A stretch of DNA of 61,226 nucleotides from Acidobacteriaceae bacterium (GTDB taxonomy: Bacteria; Acidobacteriota; Terriglobia; Terriglobales; Acidobacteriaceae), in the NCBI GenBank assembly GCA_030037705.1, contig JASHQE010000212.1, positions 1 to 61,226 on the forward strand, written 5' to 3'. The notes under the pieces are model-generated. The model was not told where the DNA came from. It did no database searches and saw nothing but the letters and a program-made list of their open reading frames with translations. The position numbers and the translations under genes were made by a program. Positions 44,746-54,485 of the stretch are shown in pieces (the first letter of the stretch is position 1; every line of letters starts with the position of its first letter).

Positions 44746-45678
44746 ATGAAACAGCTATTGGTGGGCAATGCGCCCTGTTCGTGGGGCACGCTTGAGCATC
44801 AGGATACGAGCAAGCAGGTTCCATTCGACCGCATGTTGGATGAGCTCGTCGAAACCGGCTACACGGGAACCGAGCTTGGCGACTGGGGCTACATGCCCAC
44901 GCATCCCGATGCTCTCAAGGCGGAACTCGAAAGACGCCATCATCTCGTGATGCTCGGCGCCTTCGTTCCCGTTGCGCTCAAAAATCCGGCTGCTCATGCG
45001 GAAGGCATTGCCCTCGCAGTAAAGACAGCAAAGCTCATCGCCGCGGTTGCCGCCACGCAGTCGCCTTATCTGGTGCTCTCGGATGATAACGGCACCGATC
45101 CCTTGCGTACGCATCTAGCCGGCCGTGTTCCGCCAGGGGCGAGCCTCGGTAAAGACGAATGGAAGACCTTCGCCGCCGGTGCGGACCGCATCGCGCGCGC
45201 CGTGCACGATGAAACCGGCCTGCGCACAGTCTTTCATCATCATTGCGCCGGATATGTAGAAACACCGGACGAGATCGCCACGTTGCTTGATCTGACGAAT
45301 CCGGAACGGCTCGGCCTGGTGTTTGATACCGGCCACTACTATCACGGCACTGGCGGCGAAGATGTCGATCTCGTCGCAGCGCTCAATCGCTTCGCAGATC
45401 GCATCTGGTACATCCACCTGAAAGACATCGAGCCGAACGTCGCCCGCCGCAGCCGTGCGGAAGAGTGGGACTACTTCATAGCAATGCGGCACGGTTTATA
45501 CCCCGAACTGGGCAAGGGCTGCGTGGACTTTCCAGCTCTTCTTCGCTGGCTCGCTGCACACGATTACAAAGGCTATGTGCTCGTCGAGCAGGACGTTTTG
45601 CCCGGCATGGGCACGCCCAGGCAGAGTGCGCAACGCAGCCGCGACTACCTTCGTTCCATTGAATCCAATTTCGCTTGA
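44746..45678 (+). CDS. iolE: Myo-inosose-2 dehydratase
   Basis: A 310-residue TIM-barrel (xylose-isomerase-like) dehydratase that acts on 2-keto-myo-inositol. It has NAPCSWGTLEHQD at residues 8-20, GYTGTELGDWGYMPTHPDAL, the metal-binding FHHHCAGYVETPDEI, LVFDTGHYYHGTG and IWYIHLKDIEP. The length is normal. The ATG follows GGGAGAGGG. The end QSAQRSRDYLRS matches IolE C-termini. Confidence 0.95.
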   Translation: MKQLLVGNAPCSWGTLEHQDTSKQVPFDRMLDELVETGYTGTELGDWGYMPTHPDALKAELERRHHLVMLGAFVPVALKNPAAHAEGIALAVKTAKLIAAVAATQSPYLVLSDDNGTDPLRTHLAGRVPPGASLGKDEWKTFAAGADRIARAVHDETGLRTVFHHHCAGYVETPDEIATLLDLTNPERLGLVFDTGHYYHGTGGEDVDLVAALNRFADRIWYIHLKDIEPNVARRSRAEEWDYFIAMRHGLYPELGKGCVDFPALLRWLAAHDYKGYVLVEQDVLPGMGTPRQSAQRSRDYLRSIESNFA

Positions 45679-45724
45679 ATGCGGCGGTTCGCTTCGAGCT
45701 TTGCCTTTGTATGGAAAGGGGATC

Positions 45725-46762
45725 ATGAGCGCAAAAAAACTGCACTTCGGAAAACTGCATTTCGGATTGATCGGCGCAGGACGTATCGGCCGTGTCCATG
45801 CGGAGACACTTGCCTTTCGCCTGCCTGAAGCCGAGATCGCAGCCATCACCGATGTGAATCGCGATGCGGCCCTGGCGCTCGCCGCGCGTTGCAGCATCGC
45901 CAAAGTCGCCGCGTCGGCTGCGGAGATCTTCGCCGATCCCAAGATCGATGCAGTGCTCATCTGTACTTCGACCGACACGCACGCGGGCCTGATCGCCGAA
46001 GCGGCCAAGGCCGGCAAGCACATCTTCTGCGAGAAGCCGATCTCCCTGAGCCTCGAAAAGATCGACGGCTCGCTGGCCGCCGTGGAGGCCGCCGGTATCA
46101 AGCTCCAGGTGGGGTTCAATCGCCGCTTCGATTCCAATTTCATGCGTGTCCGCCAGGCGGTCGCGAGCGGCGAAATCGGCACGCCCAGCCTGATGCACAT
46201 CGTCAGCCGCGATCCCGCGCCGCCGCCGCTTTCGTATCTCAGGCCCTCCGGCGGCATCTTTCTCGACATGATGATCCATGACTTCGACATGGCGCGTTAT
46301 CTCATCGGTGACGAAGTTGAAGAGGTCTACGCTTCCGCAGGTGTTCTGGTCGAACCCGGATTTCGCAATGAGGATGACTTCGACACCGCTCTCGTGGTTG
46401 TGCACTTCCGCAGCGGAGCTATCGGGACCATCGACAACAGCCGCAAGGCTGTCTTCGGCTACGACCAGCGCGTCGAGATCCTCGGCAGCAAAGGTAAAAT
46501 CGCGACGGAAAACCGCTATCCGAATCAGGTTGTGGTCAGCGGCGAGAAATGCGTATACACTGATCTGCCTTTGAACTTCTTCATGCAACGCTACACCGAA
46601 AGTTTTGCGCTGGAGCTCGAATTGTTCACGAAGGCCGTGCTCGAAGACAAGCCAATCCCGGTTACGGGCGCCGACAGCCGTATTCCTGTCGTCATGGCGC
46701 TGGCCGCGCGCAAATCGCTGGACGAACATCGCCCAGTGCGTCTCGATGAGGTTGCGCGATGA
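45725..46762 (+). CDS. iolG: Inositol 2-dehydrogenase (Gfo/Idh/MocA family)
   Basis: A 345-residue NAD-dependent oxidoreductase for the first step of inositol breakdown. The Rossmann motif is GLIGAGRIGRVHAETL. FCEKPISL carries the catalytic Lys, and the substrate site is MIHDFDMARYL (Asp-x-x-His type) with VGFNRRFDSNF. The open frame upstream of ATG 45725 overlaps iolE and is not conserved. GGAAAGGGG precedes the ATG. Its TGA overlaps the start of a 33-residue membrane-peptide gene. Confidence 0.93.
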   Translation: MSAKKLHFGKLHFGLIGAGRIGRVHAETLAFRLPEAEIAAITDVNRDAALALAARCSIAKVAASAAEIFADPKIDAVLICTSTDTHAGLIAEAAKAGKHIFCEKPISLSLEKIDGSLAAVEAAGIKLQVGFNRRFDSNFMRVRQAVASGEIGTPSLMHIVSRDPAPPPLSYLRPSGGIFLDMMIHDFDMARYLIGDEVEEVYASAGVLVEPGFRNEDDFDTALVVVHFRSGAIGTIDNSRKAVFGYDQRVEILGSKGKIATENRYPNQVVVSGEKCVYTDLPLNFFMQRYTESFALELELFTKAVLEDKPIPVTGADSRIPVVMALAARKSLDEHRPVRLDEVAR

Positions 46763-46860
46763 AACGATCTACGTTGGCTTGCATTCTCACCGATCTGCAC
46801 CTTTGGGTGCCGATCCTCGTGCTTATTTTGGGAACCACGCTTCTGATGACTCTGAGGTGA
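46759..46860 (+). CDS. 33-residue membrane peptide coupled to iolG
   Basis: The ATG at 46759 overlaps the iolG stop as ATGA, and the TGA at 46858-46860 is 4 bases before the permease start. The product has a short polar N-terminus (KRSTLACILTDLH) and one hydrophobic helix (LWVPILVLILGTTLLMTL) ending in Arg. The tight overlap on one side and 4-base gap on the other indicate a real gene that is translated with its neighbours. It could be a small partner of the permease; the function is unknown. Confidence 0.7.
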   Translation: MKRSTLACILTDLHLWVPILVLILGTTLLMTLR

Positions 46861-46864
46861 ACTT

Positions 46865-48160
46865 GTGAGTTCGAACGCAACCGCCGCGCCTGCACGTTCC
46901 GCGCTTTCCTTGCACAAGCTGGGCGTATTCTGCGGTCTTGCCGCGGCCGTGTGGCTGGGTAGCGCGGAAGCGCCCACCAAGCTCGTCAACGAGGGCTTCT
47001 CGCCGTTTCTTATCTCCATGGGGATGGTGATGGGCGCGTTTGTGGCGCGCTGGACCGTCCCAACGCTTCTGAAAGGCACAGGATTCCTTTTTGCGGATCT
47101 GCTTGAAAAGCCGCACCTGATTGTGTGGGCAGTGCTGGCCGGCATGTTATGGGCCGTGGGCAACACGCTCACCATCTTCGCCGTGCGCAATGTGGGCCTG
47201 ACGATCGCCTTTCCGCTCTGGAACACGAACAGCCTCGTGGGACTTGCCTGGGGCTGTCTGCTCTTCAGGGAGCTGCGCGGATCGAGGCCAAAAGATTGGG
47301 CCAAGGTCATCGGCGGAGCCGCAGCGATCGTCTTCGGCGCAGCCGTGCTGGCTGTTGCCACCACGCAGCAATCCTCGGGTGCGCCGGGTAGGGCGATGAT
47401 GGGCATTGCGGCAGCGCTCGGCGCAGGCGCCATGTTCGGAACCATGTACATTCCTTATCGCAAAGCCTACATCAGCGGCATGAATCCGCTTTCATTTGTA
47501 ACGATCTTCACGTTTGGTGAGCTGGGAACCGTTCTTGCCCTGGGATGGGTCTTTTATGGCAGCACCGCCAGCATGATTGCCGAGCTCGATCGCGCGCGGA
47601 CGATGTTGTTCTGGCCGTTTCTCGGCGGATTCTGCTGGGTCATCGGCGATCTCTTCCAGCAGTACGCGGCGAAATACATCGGTATCGGCCGCGGTATCCC
47701 GCTCTCGAATACCAATCAGCTTTGGGGCCTTGCCTGGGGCGCGCTGGTTTTCGGCGAGTTCGCAGGACTGAGCGGTGCGGGCCGCACACTGGTTATCGCC
47801 GGTTCGCTCATCATGATTGCAGGCGTGGTCTCGATCAGCATGGCCGAGCCGCCGCCTTCTGAAATGGAGAACTGGAACAAGGCGATGCGCCGCGAATGCG
47901 AGCGCTACAGTCTTGACTCGGGAACTGTCGCCGCTGTGGTAAGCGGGGAAGATCCGCTCGCCGATCATCCTCGCCAGCGCCGCTGGTGGGAAATCTTCAT
48001 CATGCTTGGCGCTACCGCAGTCTTCGTTTGGCTCGCAGTCGGCACCCGCGCGCAGCACATTTACGTCAGTCTTCCCTGGATGCTGGTGCTCATCGTCGGC
48101 ACTACCATCCCTCTCGGCGTGGTCGGAACAATGCTTTGGCGACGCACGCGATTTTCATGA
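46865..48160 (+). CDS. GRP/RhaT-like sugar permease, probably for inositol
   Basis: A 431-residue, about 10-helix membrane transporter. The two-fold repeated EamA/GRP-like pattern is seen as FCGLAAAVWLGSAEAPTKLV, NVGLTIAFPLWNTNSLVGL and RGIPLSNTNQLWGLAWGALV, the N-T-N motifs typical of glucose/rhamnose uptake proteins. The start is GTG after GAGGTGA. A cytoplasmic loop with acidic and aromatic residues (PPPSEMENWNKAMRREC) precedes the last two helices. The position at the end of the iol operon makes myo-inositol the likely substrate. Confidence 0.85.
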   Translation: MSSNATAAPARSALSLHKLGVFCGLAAAVWLGSAEAPTKLVNEGFSPFLISMGMVMGAFVARWTVPTLLKGTGFLFADLLEKPHLIVWAVLAGMLWAVGNTLTIFAVRNVGLTIAFPLWNTNSLVGLAWGCLLFRELRGSRPKDWAKVIGGAAAIVFGAAVLAVATTQQSSGAPGRAMMGIAAALGAGAMFGTMYIPYRKAYISGMNPLSFVTIFTFGELGTVLALGWVFYGSTASMIAELDRARTMLFWPFLGGFCWVIGDLFQQYAAKYIGIGRGIPLSNTNQLWGLAWGALVFGEFAGLSGAGRTLVIAGSLIMIAGVVSISMAEPPPSEMENWNKAMRRECERYSLDSGTVAAVVSGEDPLADHPRQRRWWEIFIMLGATAVFVWLAVGTRAQHIYVSLPWMLVLIVGTTIPLGVVGTMLWRRTRFS

Positions 48161-48173
48161 CCGGCGATTTCGG

Positions 48174-48203
48174 TTGACATGTTAATTTGGCATTTGCTAC
48201 TTT
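48174..48203 (+). promoter_or_regulatory. Candidate promoter of the second Oar-like receptor
   Basis: Perfect -35 TTGACA at 48174-48179, spacer 18, -10 TACTTT at 48198-48203 (three of six). The remaining 260 bases up to the receptor start are AT-richer than average and contain no riboswitch or operator I can recognise. Confidence 0.4.
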
Positions 48204-48460
48204 CCGGTTGCGGAAAAAGACTTAGAGAATCCACCGCTGAATACAGATTCTTGCGAATGGCTGAGCCGGTATGCTCATCTGCGAGCGGAGCCTTGTATTT
48301 GGGGTGGTTTTTGTGTTTATCGCCCTTTTAACGCTCTGTTTTTCGGAAATTAACGAGAATGAAGAACGATGGCCTTGAAGCATCGCAAAGATGACGCACA
48401 GCCCTCGTGACAGAGGACAACACACAACCTTTTTTTGCAGTAAGACAATTGGGAGGCAAT

Positions 48461-51400
48461 ATGCATGGGATGGATCGATCTGCTCGCGATCGGAGCAGGG
48501 TGAGTTGCTGCGCGAACCGTACGACGTGGAGTTCGGCATGGATGTTGGCAGCATTAGCTTTCGTTTTGCTTATTCCAGGGCGCGCTGCGTTTGCGCAGTA
48601 TGACAGCGGCAGCCTGGTCGGCGTGGTGCACGATTCGACCGGCGCGGTGATTCCCGGCGCAACGGTAACGGTGGTGAATAAAGCGACCGGCGCGGTATTC
48701 ACAACCACATCGGGCAGCGCCGGCGAATACGAAGCGCCATCACTGCATACGGGAACTTATAAGATTACGGCCGAGCGCACGGGATTTAATACCGCCGTGG
48801 CCGACAACATTCTGGTATCGGTGGGCGAGCGGCAACACATCGACCTGGCGCTGCAGGTTGGCCAGACATCGACCACGGTCGAAGTCAGCGACGTGGCGCT
48901 GCAGCTCGAAACCGAAAACAGCGAACGCGAACAGACGGTCTCCGGCTATCAGACCGAAGCGCTGCCGCTGGTGAGCCGCAACTTCTCCGATCTTTTGGCG
49001 CTCGTAACCGGATCGCGGCAGGCTCCAACGCAGGCGACGACGAGCTCCATCTCGAGCCTGGTCCGTGAAGGCGCGTACAACGTGAACGGCCAGCGCAGCA
49101 TGTTCAACAACTACCTGCTCGATGGTATGGACAACAACGCCTATGGTGAGAGCAACCAGGGTTTCGATAACCAGATCATCGCCATCGCGCCGGATTCAGT
49201 AGCGCAGTTCAACGTGGTGACCAACAACGAGAGCGCGGAGTACGGCCGTTCGTCGGGCGCAACCATCAACGTAGCCTCGGCCAGCGGCACAAATGCCTTT
49301 CACGGCTTGCTCTATGATTTCATCCGCAACACCGATCTGAATGCCGCGGGCTTCTTCAAGCCCACGCTCGTGGGCAGCGCCGGCGCCAGTGTTCCGTTCC
49401 AGAAGCCGGCCTTCAACCGCAACCAGTTCGGCATGAACTTCGGCGGACCGATCATCAAGGATAAGCTCTTCTTCTTTCTGGATTACGAGGGTTTTCGCCA
49501 GACACTGAGCCCGCTCTATGTATTGACTCTGCCCACGCAGGATGAGCTCAATGGCATCCTGGTTGTCCCGGTTAAGAATCCACTTACTGGCGTCACCTAC
49601 GCGGCCAACACCGCCATTCCCTCCGGCGCCATCAATCCGCTCTCGGCGCAGATCATCAGCTACTTCAAGCCCTTTGCGAGCCAGTTGCCCGGAAGCGGTT
49701 TGGCAACCACCGGCTTGAACCAGGATGACTACGCCAAGGAAGTGCCTTTTACAGATAACTCGGATAAAGGTGACCTGCGTCTCGACTTCCAGCAGTCGCC
49801 GAATACCTCATGGTTTGTCCGTGTCAGCGACCGTAAGGAGACGGGCGTCAACCATCCCACGATCCCGCTGCCCCTTGACGGCCAGACCAATGGGACGATC
49901 AGGATTCTCGATCAGCAGATTGCGCTTGGCTACACGCATCTCTTCGGCGCCAACCGGATCGTCGATGCGCGGCTTGGACTTTCGCGCACCAAGGCCGGCA
50001 AGTACACGCTCTCTATCGGCCAGAACGACTTCACCATCCCGGGCCTCCAGGACGTCCCCTCGTTCATTGCAGGCGGTCTGCCCTCGATCAGCATCACCGG
50101 CTTTACCACATCCACTGGCTCCGCCGAATTGGGCCGCCAGAGCACCAATCCGCAGTGGCAGAATCCGGCGCTGCTCGACCCCAAGGTGAACTACACCTGG
50201 GTCAAAGGCAAGCACTCGCTCAAGTTCGGCTATGAGTACGAGCATATCTGGATGGCGGTCAACGATAACAACCCGCTCTACGGTTCATGGACCTACGGTG
50301 GCGGTTACAGCGCTGTTGGTACTACAGTCTCCGACGATTACTGGGCCGACTTCCTGTTCGGCCTGACCAGCAGCTATCAGTTGGCCAACTACTTCGTAGT
50401 GCACCTGCGCCAGACGCTGGACAGCGCCTACGCGCAGGATGATTGGAAGGTAATGCCCAACCTGACGCTGAACCTCGGCCTGCGCTGGGAGTACGGCTCG
50501 CCCTATTCGGAGCAGAATAACTACATCTCCAACTTCGATCCCGTCAATCAAGTAGTTGACACCATCAGTCCTGGAGCTGTCCTCGGCAACGGCATTCAAC
50601 CGGTATCGCCTGGCGGCGTATATGGCAAAACTCTCGTGAATCCCGACTACTCAGACTTTTCGCCGCGCATTGGCTTCGCCTTTGCCGCGACGCCTAAAAT
50701 GGCCATCCGCGGCGGCTTTGGCACCGGCTACGTTCACTACACCCGCGCCGGATCGGGCGACATTCTTGGCATCAACGCTCCGCAGGCTCAATTCGCCTCT
50801 GTCAACCAGAACAATCTGAAACCCTCCATGACAGACAAATGCTCGTCACCGCTTCCGGCGCAGATCATCGCGCCTGGCACTACGACGCAAACGTGCTACG
50901 CTACCGCTGACCAAGGCTTTCCGTCCGGTCTTGTGACGACATTCAATAAGGCCACCGACAACATCACCTGGGTTCCCAAGAACACGCGCGACAGTTATGT
51001 AGAGAACTGGTTCCTGAGCGTGCAGCAGCAGTTGGCCAAGAATACGCTGCTCGACATCGCCTACGTGGGCAACCATGGACTGAAGCTCCAGGGTTTTCTC
51101 AATGGCAACCAGGAGAATCCCTCGAACGGCTTTGCCCGGCCCTACGCCAACTGGCCCAGCGACATCACCGAGGCGCTCAACGAGTTCTGGTCGAACTTCA
51201 ACGCGCTGCAGGTGCGCTATGAGCAGCGCTTTGTCGGCGGCCTGACGCTGCTCAACTCCTTCACCTGGGAGCACTCGCTCGACAACGCCTCCGCTTCGCT
51301 CGAAGGCAACACGCCCTCGCCGCAGGACGGCAACAACATCAAGGCAGACTACGCGCAGTCGGACTACAACCTTCCCGTGGCCAACGTCACCAGCCTAGTC

Positions 51401-52060
51401 TACGAGCTGCCGTTCGGCCACGGCCGGCGTTTCCTTTCCGGCATCAACGGCGCTGAAGACGCAGTGCTGGGCGGCTGGCAGATCAGCGCGATCAACACCG
51501 CGCAGGCTGGCACGCCCTTCAACGTGACCTACAGCCCGAACGGTGCGCAGGCCGTCTCGCCTCAGATTCAGGCTACCTACCGCGGCCTCAACGAATACCG
51601 GCCTGACATCGTGCCTGGCAAGCCCGTCACCTTGGGAACCTCTACGCGCCAGGCCAATACCGGTTACGTGAACTACATCAACACCGCGGCCTTCGTGACG
51701 CCTCCCATCAAGGACGCTGCGGGCAACGTGTTGAGCCCCTTTGGCAATGCCTCGCGCAATCCCGGGCGCACGCCACCGTTTAACGAGACCGACTTCGACG
51801 TGAACAAGAGGTTCAATACGCCCCTCGAACAGATGAAGGTCGAGTTCCGCGCCGAGGCTTATAACCTGTTCAATCACAGCAATCTCTACCTGCCCGGTTC
51901 GATCAGCGTCACGCAGGGCACCACCACGCAGACCTTCTCAACCGGCGCCGTGCCTCCGGTCTCAGCGATCACGCCAGGAGCGGCCAACGTGAACTCTGGA
52001 CAGATCACCTCCACCTTCGAACCGCGTATCCTTCAGTTTGCGCTGAAGGTGATCTTCTAA
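48461..52060 (+). CDS. Large Oar-like TonB-dependent receptor
   Basis: A 1199-residue outer-membrane protein. After a signal (WMLAALAFVLLIPGRAAFAQ) come a carboxypeptidase-regulatory domain (LVGVVHDSTGAVIPGATVTV), a plug (GQRSMFNNYLLDGMDNNAYG, AEYGRSSGATINVASASGTN) and a big barrel ending in LKVIF. The motif FHGLLYDFIRNTDLNA is typical of this acidobacterial group. ATG 48461 with GGGAGG just upstream is preferred to GTG 48407. Its position after the inositol operon suggests an uptake link, but the substrate is unknown. Confidence 0.92.
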   Translation: MHGMDRSARDRSRVSCCANRTTWSSAWMLAALAFVLLIPGRAAFAQYDSGSLVGVVHDSTGAVIPGATVTVVNKATGAVFTTTSGSAGEYEAPSLHTGTYKITAERTGFNTAVADNILVSVGERQHIDLALQVGQTSTTVEVSDVALQLETENSEREQTVSGYQTEALPLVSRNFSDLLALVTGSRQAPTQATTSSISSLVREGAYNVNGQRSMFNNYLLDGMDNNAYGESNQGFDNQIIAIAPDSVAQFNVVTNNESAEYGRSSGATINVASASGTNAFHGLLYDFIRNTDLNAAGFFKPTLVGSAGASVPFQKPAFNRNQFGMNFGGPIIKDKLFFFLDYEGFRQTLSPLYVLTLPTQDELNGILVVPVKNPLTGVTYAANTAIPSGAINPLSAQIISYFKPFASQLPGSGLATTGLNQDDYAKEVPFTDNSDKGDLRLDFQQSPNTSWFVRVSDRKETGVNHPTIPLPLDGQTNGTIRILDQQIALGYTHLFGANRIVDARLGLSRTKAGKYTLSIGQNDFTIPGLQDVPSFIAGGLPSISITGFTTSTGSAELGRQSTNPQWQNPALLDPKVNYTWVKGKHSLKFGYEYEHIWMAVNDNNPLYGSWTYGGGYSAVGTTVSDDYWADFLFGLTSSYQLANYFVVHLRQTLDSAYAQDDWKVMPNLTLNLGLRWEYGSPYSEQNNYISNFDPVNQVVDTISPGAVLGNGIQPVSPGGVYGKTLVNPDYSDFSPRIGFAFAATPKMAIRGGFGTGYVHYTRAGSGDILGINAPQAQFASVNQNNLKPSMTDKCSSPLPAQIIAPGTTTQTCYATADQGFPSGLVTTFNKATDNITWVPKNTRDSYVENWFLSVQQQLAKNTLLDIAYVGNHGLKLQGFLNGNQENPSNGFARPYANWPSDITEALNEFWSNFNALQVRYEQRFVGGLTLLNSFTWEHSLDNASASLEGNTPSPQDGNNIKADYAQSDYNLPVANVTSLVYELPFGHGRRFLSGINGAEDAVLGGWQISAINTAQAGTPFNVTYSPNGAQAVSPQIQATYRGLNEYRPDIVPGKPVTLGTSTRQANTGYVNYINTAAFVTPPIKDAAGNVLSPFGNASRNPGRTPPFNETDFDVNKRFNTPLEQMKVEFRAEAYNLFNHSNLYLPGSISVTQGTTTQTFSTGAVPPVSAITPGAANVNSGQITSTFEPRILQFALKVIF

Positions 52061-52088
52061 GTCGCAGTTTGGTTATTCCTGCTCCTCT

Positions 52089-52133
52089 CGCTCCGGTCGC
52101 CATCTTGCTCGCGCGGCCGGAGCGGTTCTTTTT
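52089..52133 (+). terminator. Intrinsic terminator after the Oar-like receptor
   Basis: CGCTCCGG pairs with CCGGAGCG across a 20-base loop that has further internal pairing (TCGC/GCGC). GGTTCTTTTTAC follows. It separates the receptor from the GlpD-like gene. Confidence 0.8.
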
Positions 52134-52178
52134 ACGGCACGGAAGCCTCTTCGAGCAGCGTAAATTTAAAGTAGGACG

Positions 52179-53786
52179 ATGAGAACAGAGATACTCAACA
52201 GGCTGGGCCGAGAAACTGAGCTTTGGGATGTGCTGGTGATCGGCGGCGGCGCGAGCGGCTTGGGCGCCGCGGTAGACGCCGCTTCGCGCGGTTATCGCAC
52301 TCTGCTCGTCGAGCGCTTCGACTTCGGCAAAGGCACTTCGAGCCGCAGTACCAAGCTCGCGCACGGCGGCGTTCGCTATCTTGAACAACTGAATCTAACA
52401 CTGGTTCTCGATGCGCTCCGCGAGCGCGGACACATGCTGCGCAATGCGCCCCATCTGGTTCACGATCTGCCGTTCGTCGTTCCGGCTTACACGTTTTCTG
52501 CGCTTCCGTATTACGGCATAGGCCTCAAGATTTACGAGCGCCTCTCCGGCCGCCTTTCGCTGGGGCGATCCGAATTTCTTTCCCGGACGGGCACATTGGA
52601 CAGATTGCCGGGAATCGCCACCGACGGGATTCGTGGCGGCATTCTCTATCACGACGGCCAATTTGACGATGCCCGTCTCATCATCACTCTGGTGCGCACG
52701 CTCGAAGATCTCGGCGGAGCAGCAATCAACTACGTCGAAGCTGTTGGATTGCTGAAGAACGGCGATAAAACAACTGGCATTCAGGCGCGCGATTGCGAGA
52801 GCGGCAGTGTCTTCGATATCCGGGCAAAGGTGGTCGTTAACGCGAGCGGAGTTTACGCGGAGGAGATGCTTGCCATGGATGGGGCCGCGCGCGGATCGCT
52901 GCTCGCCCTCAGCCAGGGCACGCATTTTGTCCTGCCCCGCTCTTTTCTTCCGGGTGATGCCGCGCTTATGATTCCGAAGACCACGGACGGGCGTGTTCTC
53001 TTCGCAATCCCGTGGCATGGCGCAACCCTGGTGGGAACGACGGACGAACCCGTCGATCGTGTCTCTGCCGAGCCGCGCGCGCTGCGCGCGGAGAGAGAGT
53101 TTCTACTGACTCACATCGTTCGTTATCTTCAGCGGACTCCCACGGCAACTGAAATCCTCAGTGTGTGGTCCGGTTTGCGCCCGCTGGTGCGCAAAGACGG
53201 AGTTAGAACCTCCAAGCTCTCGAGAGACCACACCATCCTCGTCTCGAAATCGGGCCTGATCACCGTGACCGGCGGTAAGTGGACCACCTATCGCCGTATG
53301 GGCCAGGACACCATCGATCGCGCCGTTGAAGTCGCGTCTCTTCCCAGACGGTCCTCGCGCACGCTGGATTTGAAGCTCCATGGGTGGATCGAAAGCTCAA
53401 GCGCCTCCTCGGAGTGGGAGTGCGTTTACGGCTCCGACCTGACTGCTTTAAAGGCGCTCTCATCCGACCGCGCCGGGCTCGATGCGTTCCTGCATCCACG
53501 GCTTCCCTTTCGGCTGCGCGAAGTCGTGTGGGCTGCGCGGCATGAGATGGCCCGGACCGTCGAGGACGTTCTCGCGCGCCGTACCCGCGCCCTCTTTCTT
53601 GATGCGCGCGCCGCCATGGAAGCCGCTCCGGCGGTGGCCGGCCTATTGGCTGCTGAATTGAAGCGGAGCGAAGAGTGGAAGCAAAAAGATCTTGCCGGAT
53701 TTCTTGAAACCGCAAAGGGCTATGTGCTTGAAGAATGCGACTTGCGGCCCATGGCGGTTAGCTACGCCCACCCCCCTGGTCAGTAA
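52179..53786 (+). CDS. glpD: FAD-dependent glycerol-3-phosphate dehydrogenase/oxidase
   Basis: A 535-residue flavoenzyme that oxidises glycerol-3-phosphate to dihydroxyacetone phosphate at the membrane. It has the FAD Rossmann motif VLVIGGGASGLGAAVDAASR at residues about 17-36, then GTSSRSTKLAHGGVRYL, a glycine-rich core with KVVVNASGVYAEEML and FAIPWHGATLVGTTDEPV, and the DAO_C helical end. It is a normal length for GlpD. No GlpF or GlpK is nearby. Confidence 0.92.
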   Translation: MRTEILNRLGRETELWDVLVIGGGASGLGAAVDAASRGYRTLLVERFDFGKGTSSRSTKLAHGGVRYLEQLNLTLVLDALRERGHMLRNAPHLVHDLPFVVPAYTFSALPYYGIGLKIYERLSGRLSLGRSEFLSRTGTLDRLPGIATDGIRGGILYHDGQFDDARLIITLVRTLEDLGGAAINYVEAVGLLKNGDKTTGIQARDCESGSVFDIRAKVVVNASGVYAEEMLAMDGAARGSLLALSQGTHFVLPRSFLPGDAALMIPKTTDGRVLFAIPWHGATLVGTTDEPVDRVSAEPRALRAEREFLLTHIVRYLQRTPTATEILSVWSGLRPLVRKDGVRTSKLSRDHTILVSKSGLITVTGGKWTTYRRMGQDTIDRAVEVASLPRRSSRTLDLKLHGWIESSSASSEWECVYGSDLTALKALSSDRAGLDAFLHPRLPFRLREVVWAARHEMARTVEDVLARRTRALFLDARAAMEAAPAVAGLLAAELKRSEEWKQKDLAGFLETAKGYVLEECDLRPMAVSYAHPPGQ

Positions 53787-53816
53787 AGGCACAGCTCCGC
53801 GCGTCGCGAAAGCCTG

Positions 53817-54485
53817 CTATTCCGCGTGCAGCACCACATCGAAGAGCAGCAGGCTCGCCGTCGTGAAGATGATGTCATAGCCCACGAGCAGCTTGATCCA
53901 GAGCGTAGGATCGCTATCGCCGGTGAGAATGGCCTTGGTAGACAGCACCATCGCCAGCAGAGCGGGTATGAAGATTGGGAAAAGGATCAGCGGCAGCAGC
54001 AGCTCGCGGTTGCGGCTGCGGATGGAAAGCGCGGCGAAGAACGTTCCATTCGCAACCAGCGCCCATGTTCCTAATGGCAGCACCAGCAGAAGCTGCCAGC
54101 CTGCACCTTCAATATGCAGGTTATAGAACACCAGGAATACGGGCGCGAGCAACACCTGAACGATCGAGACGAAAAAAAAATTCGCCAGAACTTTGGCCAG
54201 AAAGAGTTCAGCGCCCGAAGCAGGCGCCATGCGCTGCGCGTCGAGCACCTGATGGCGGATCTCACGCGCCCACGCCTGGTTGAGAGCGCTCACTGAGGCG
54301 AACATCGTAGCTACGCACAACACGCCGCCTGCGATCTCGCGGGAAAACGCGTCTCGCGGGTCGAACGCGAGCGAAAACAGCACCACTACCAGCAGTGCGA
54401 AAAACAGCATGGAGTTGACTGCCTCGCGCGAGCGCCACTCGATGCGGAGGTCTTTTGCAAGATGAATCCAAAGAGCGCGGGTCAT
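53817..54485 (-). CDS. ccmB: Heme exporter protein CcmB
   Basis: A 222-residue inner-membrane protein with six predicted helices. It is the permease of the CcmAB ATPase that drives haem release from CcmE. Recognisable parts are LAKDLRIEWRSREAVNSMLF at the start, VLDAQRMAPASGAELFLAKV and LVLPLGTWALVANGTFFAAL. Its ATG overlaps the ybaK TGA (ATGA). It is the last gene of ccmE-ccmA-ybaK-ccmB; ccmC, ccmF and ccmG are not in the window. Confidence 0.9.
   Translation of the reverse strand: MTRALWIHLAKDLRIEWRSREAVNSMLFFALLVVVLFSLAFDPRDAFSREIAGGVLCVATMFASVSALNQAWAREIRHQVLDAQRMAPASGAELFLAKVLANFFFVSIVQVLLAPVFLVFYNLHIEGAGWQLLLVLPLGTWALVANGTFFAALSIRSRNRELLLPLILFPIFIPALLAMVLSTKAILTGDSDPTLWIKLLVGYDIIFTTASLLLFDVVLHAE

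Noticed and set aside
45476..46729. 417-residue minus-strand frame opposite iolG
   Set aside because: Antisense of a well-matched Gfo/Idh/MocA gene; no motif or ribosome site.
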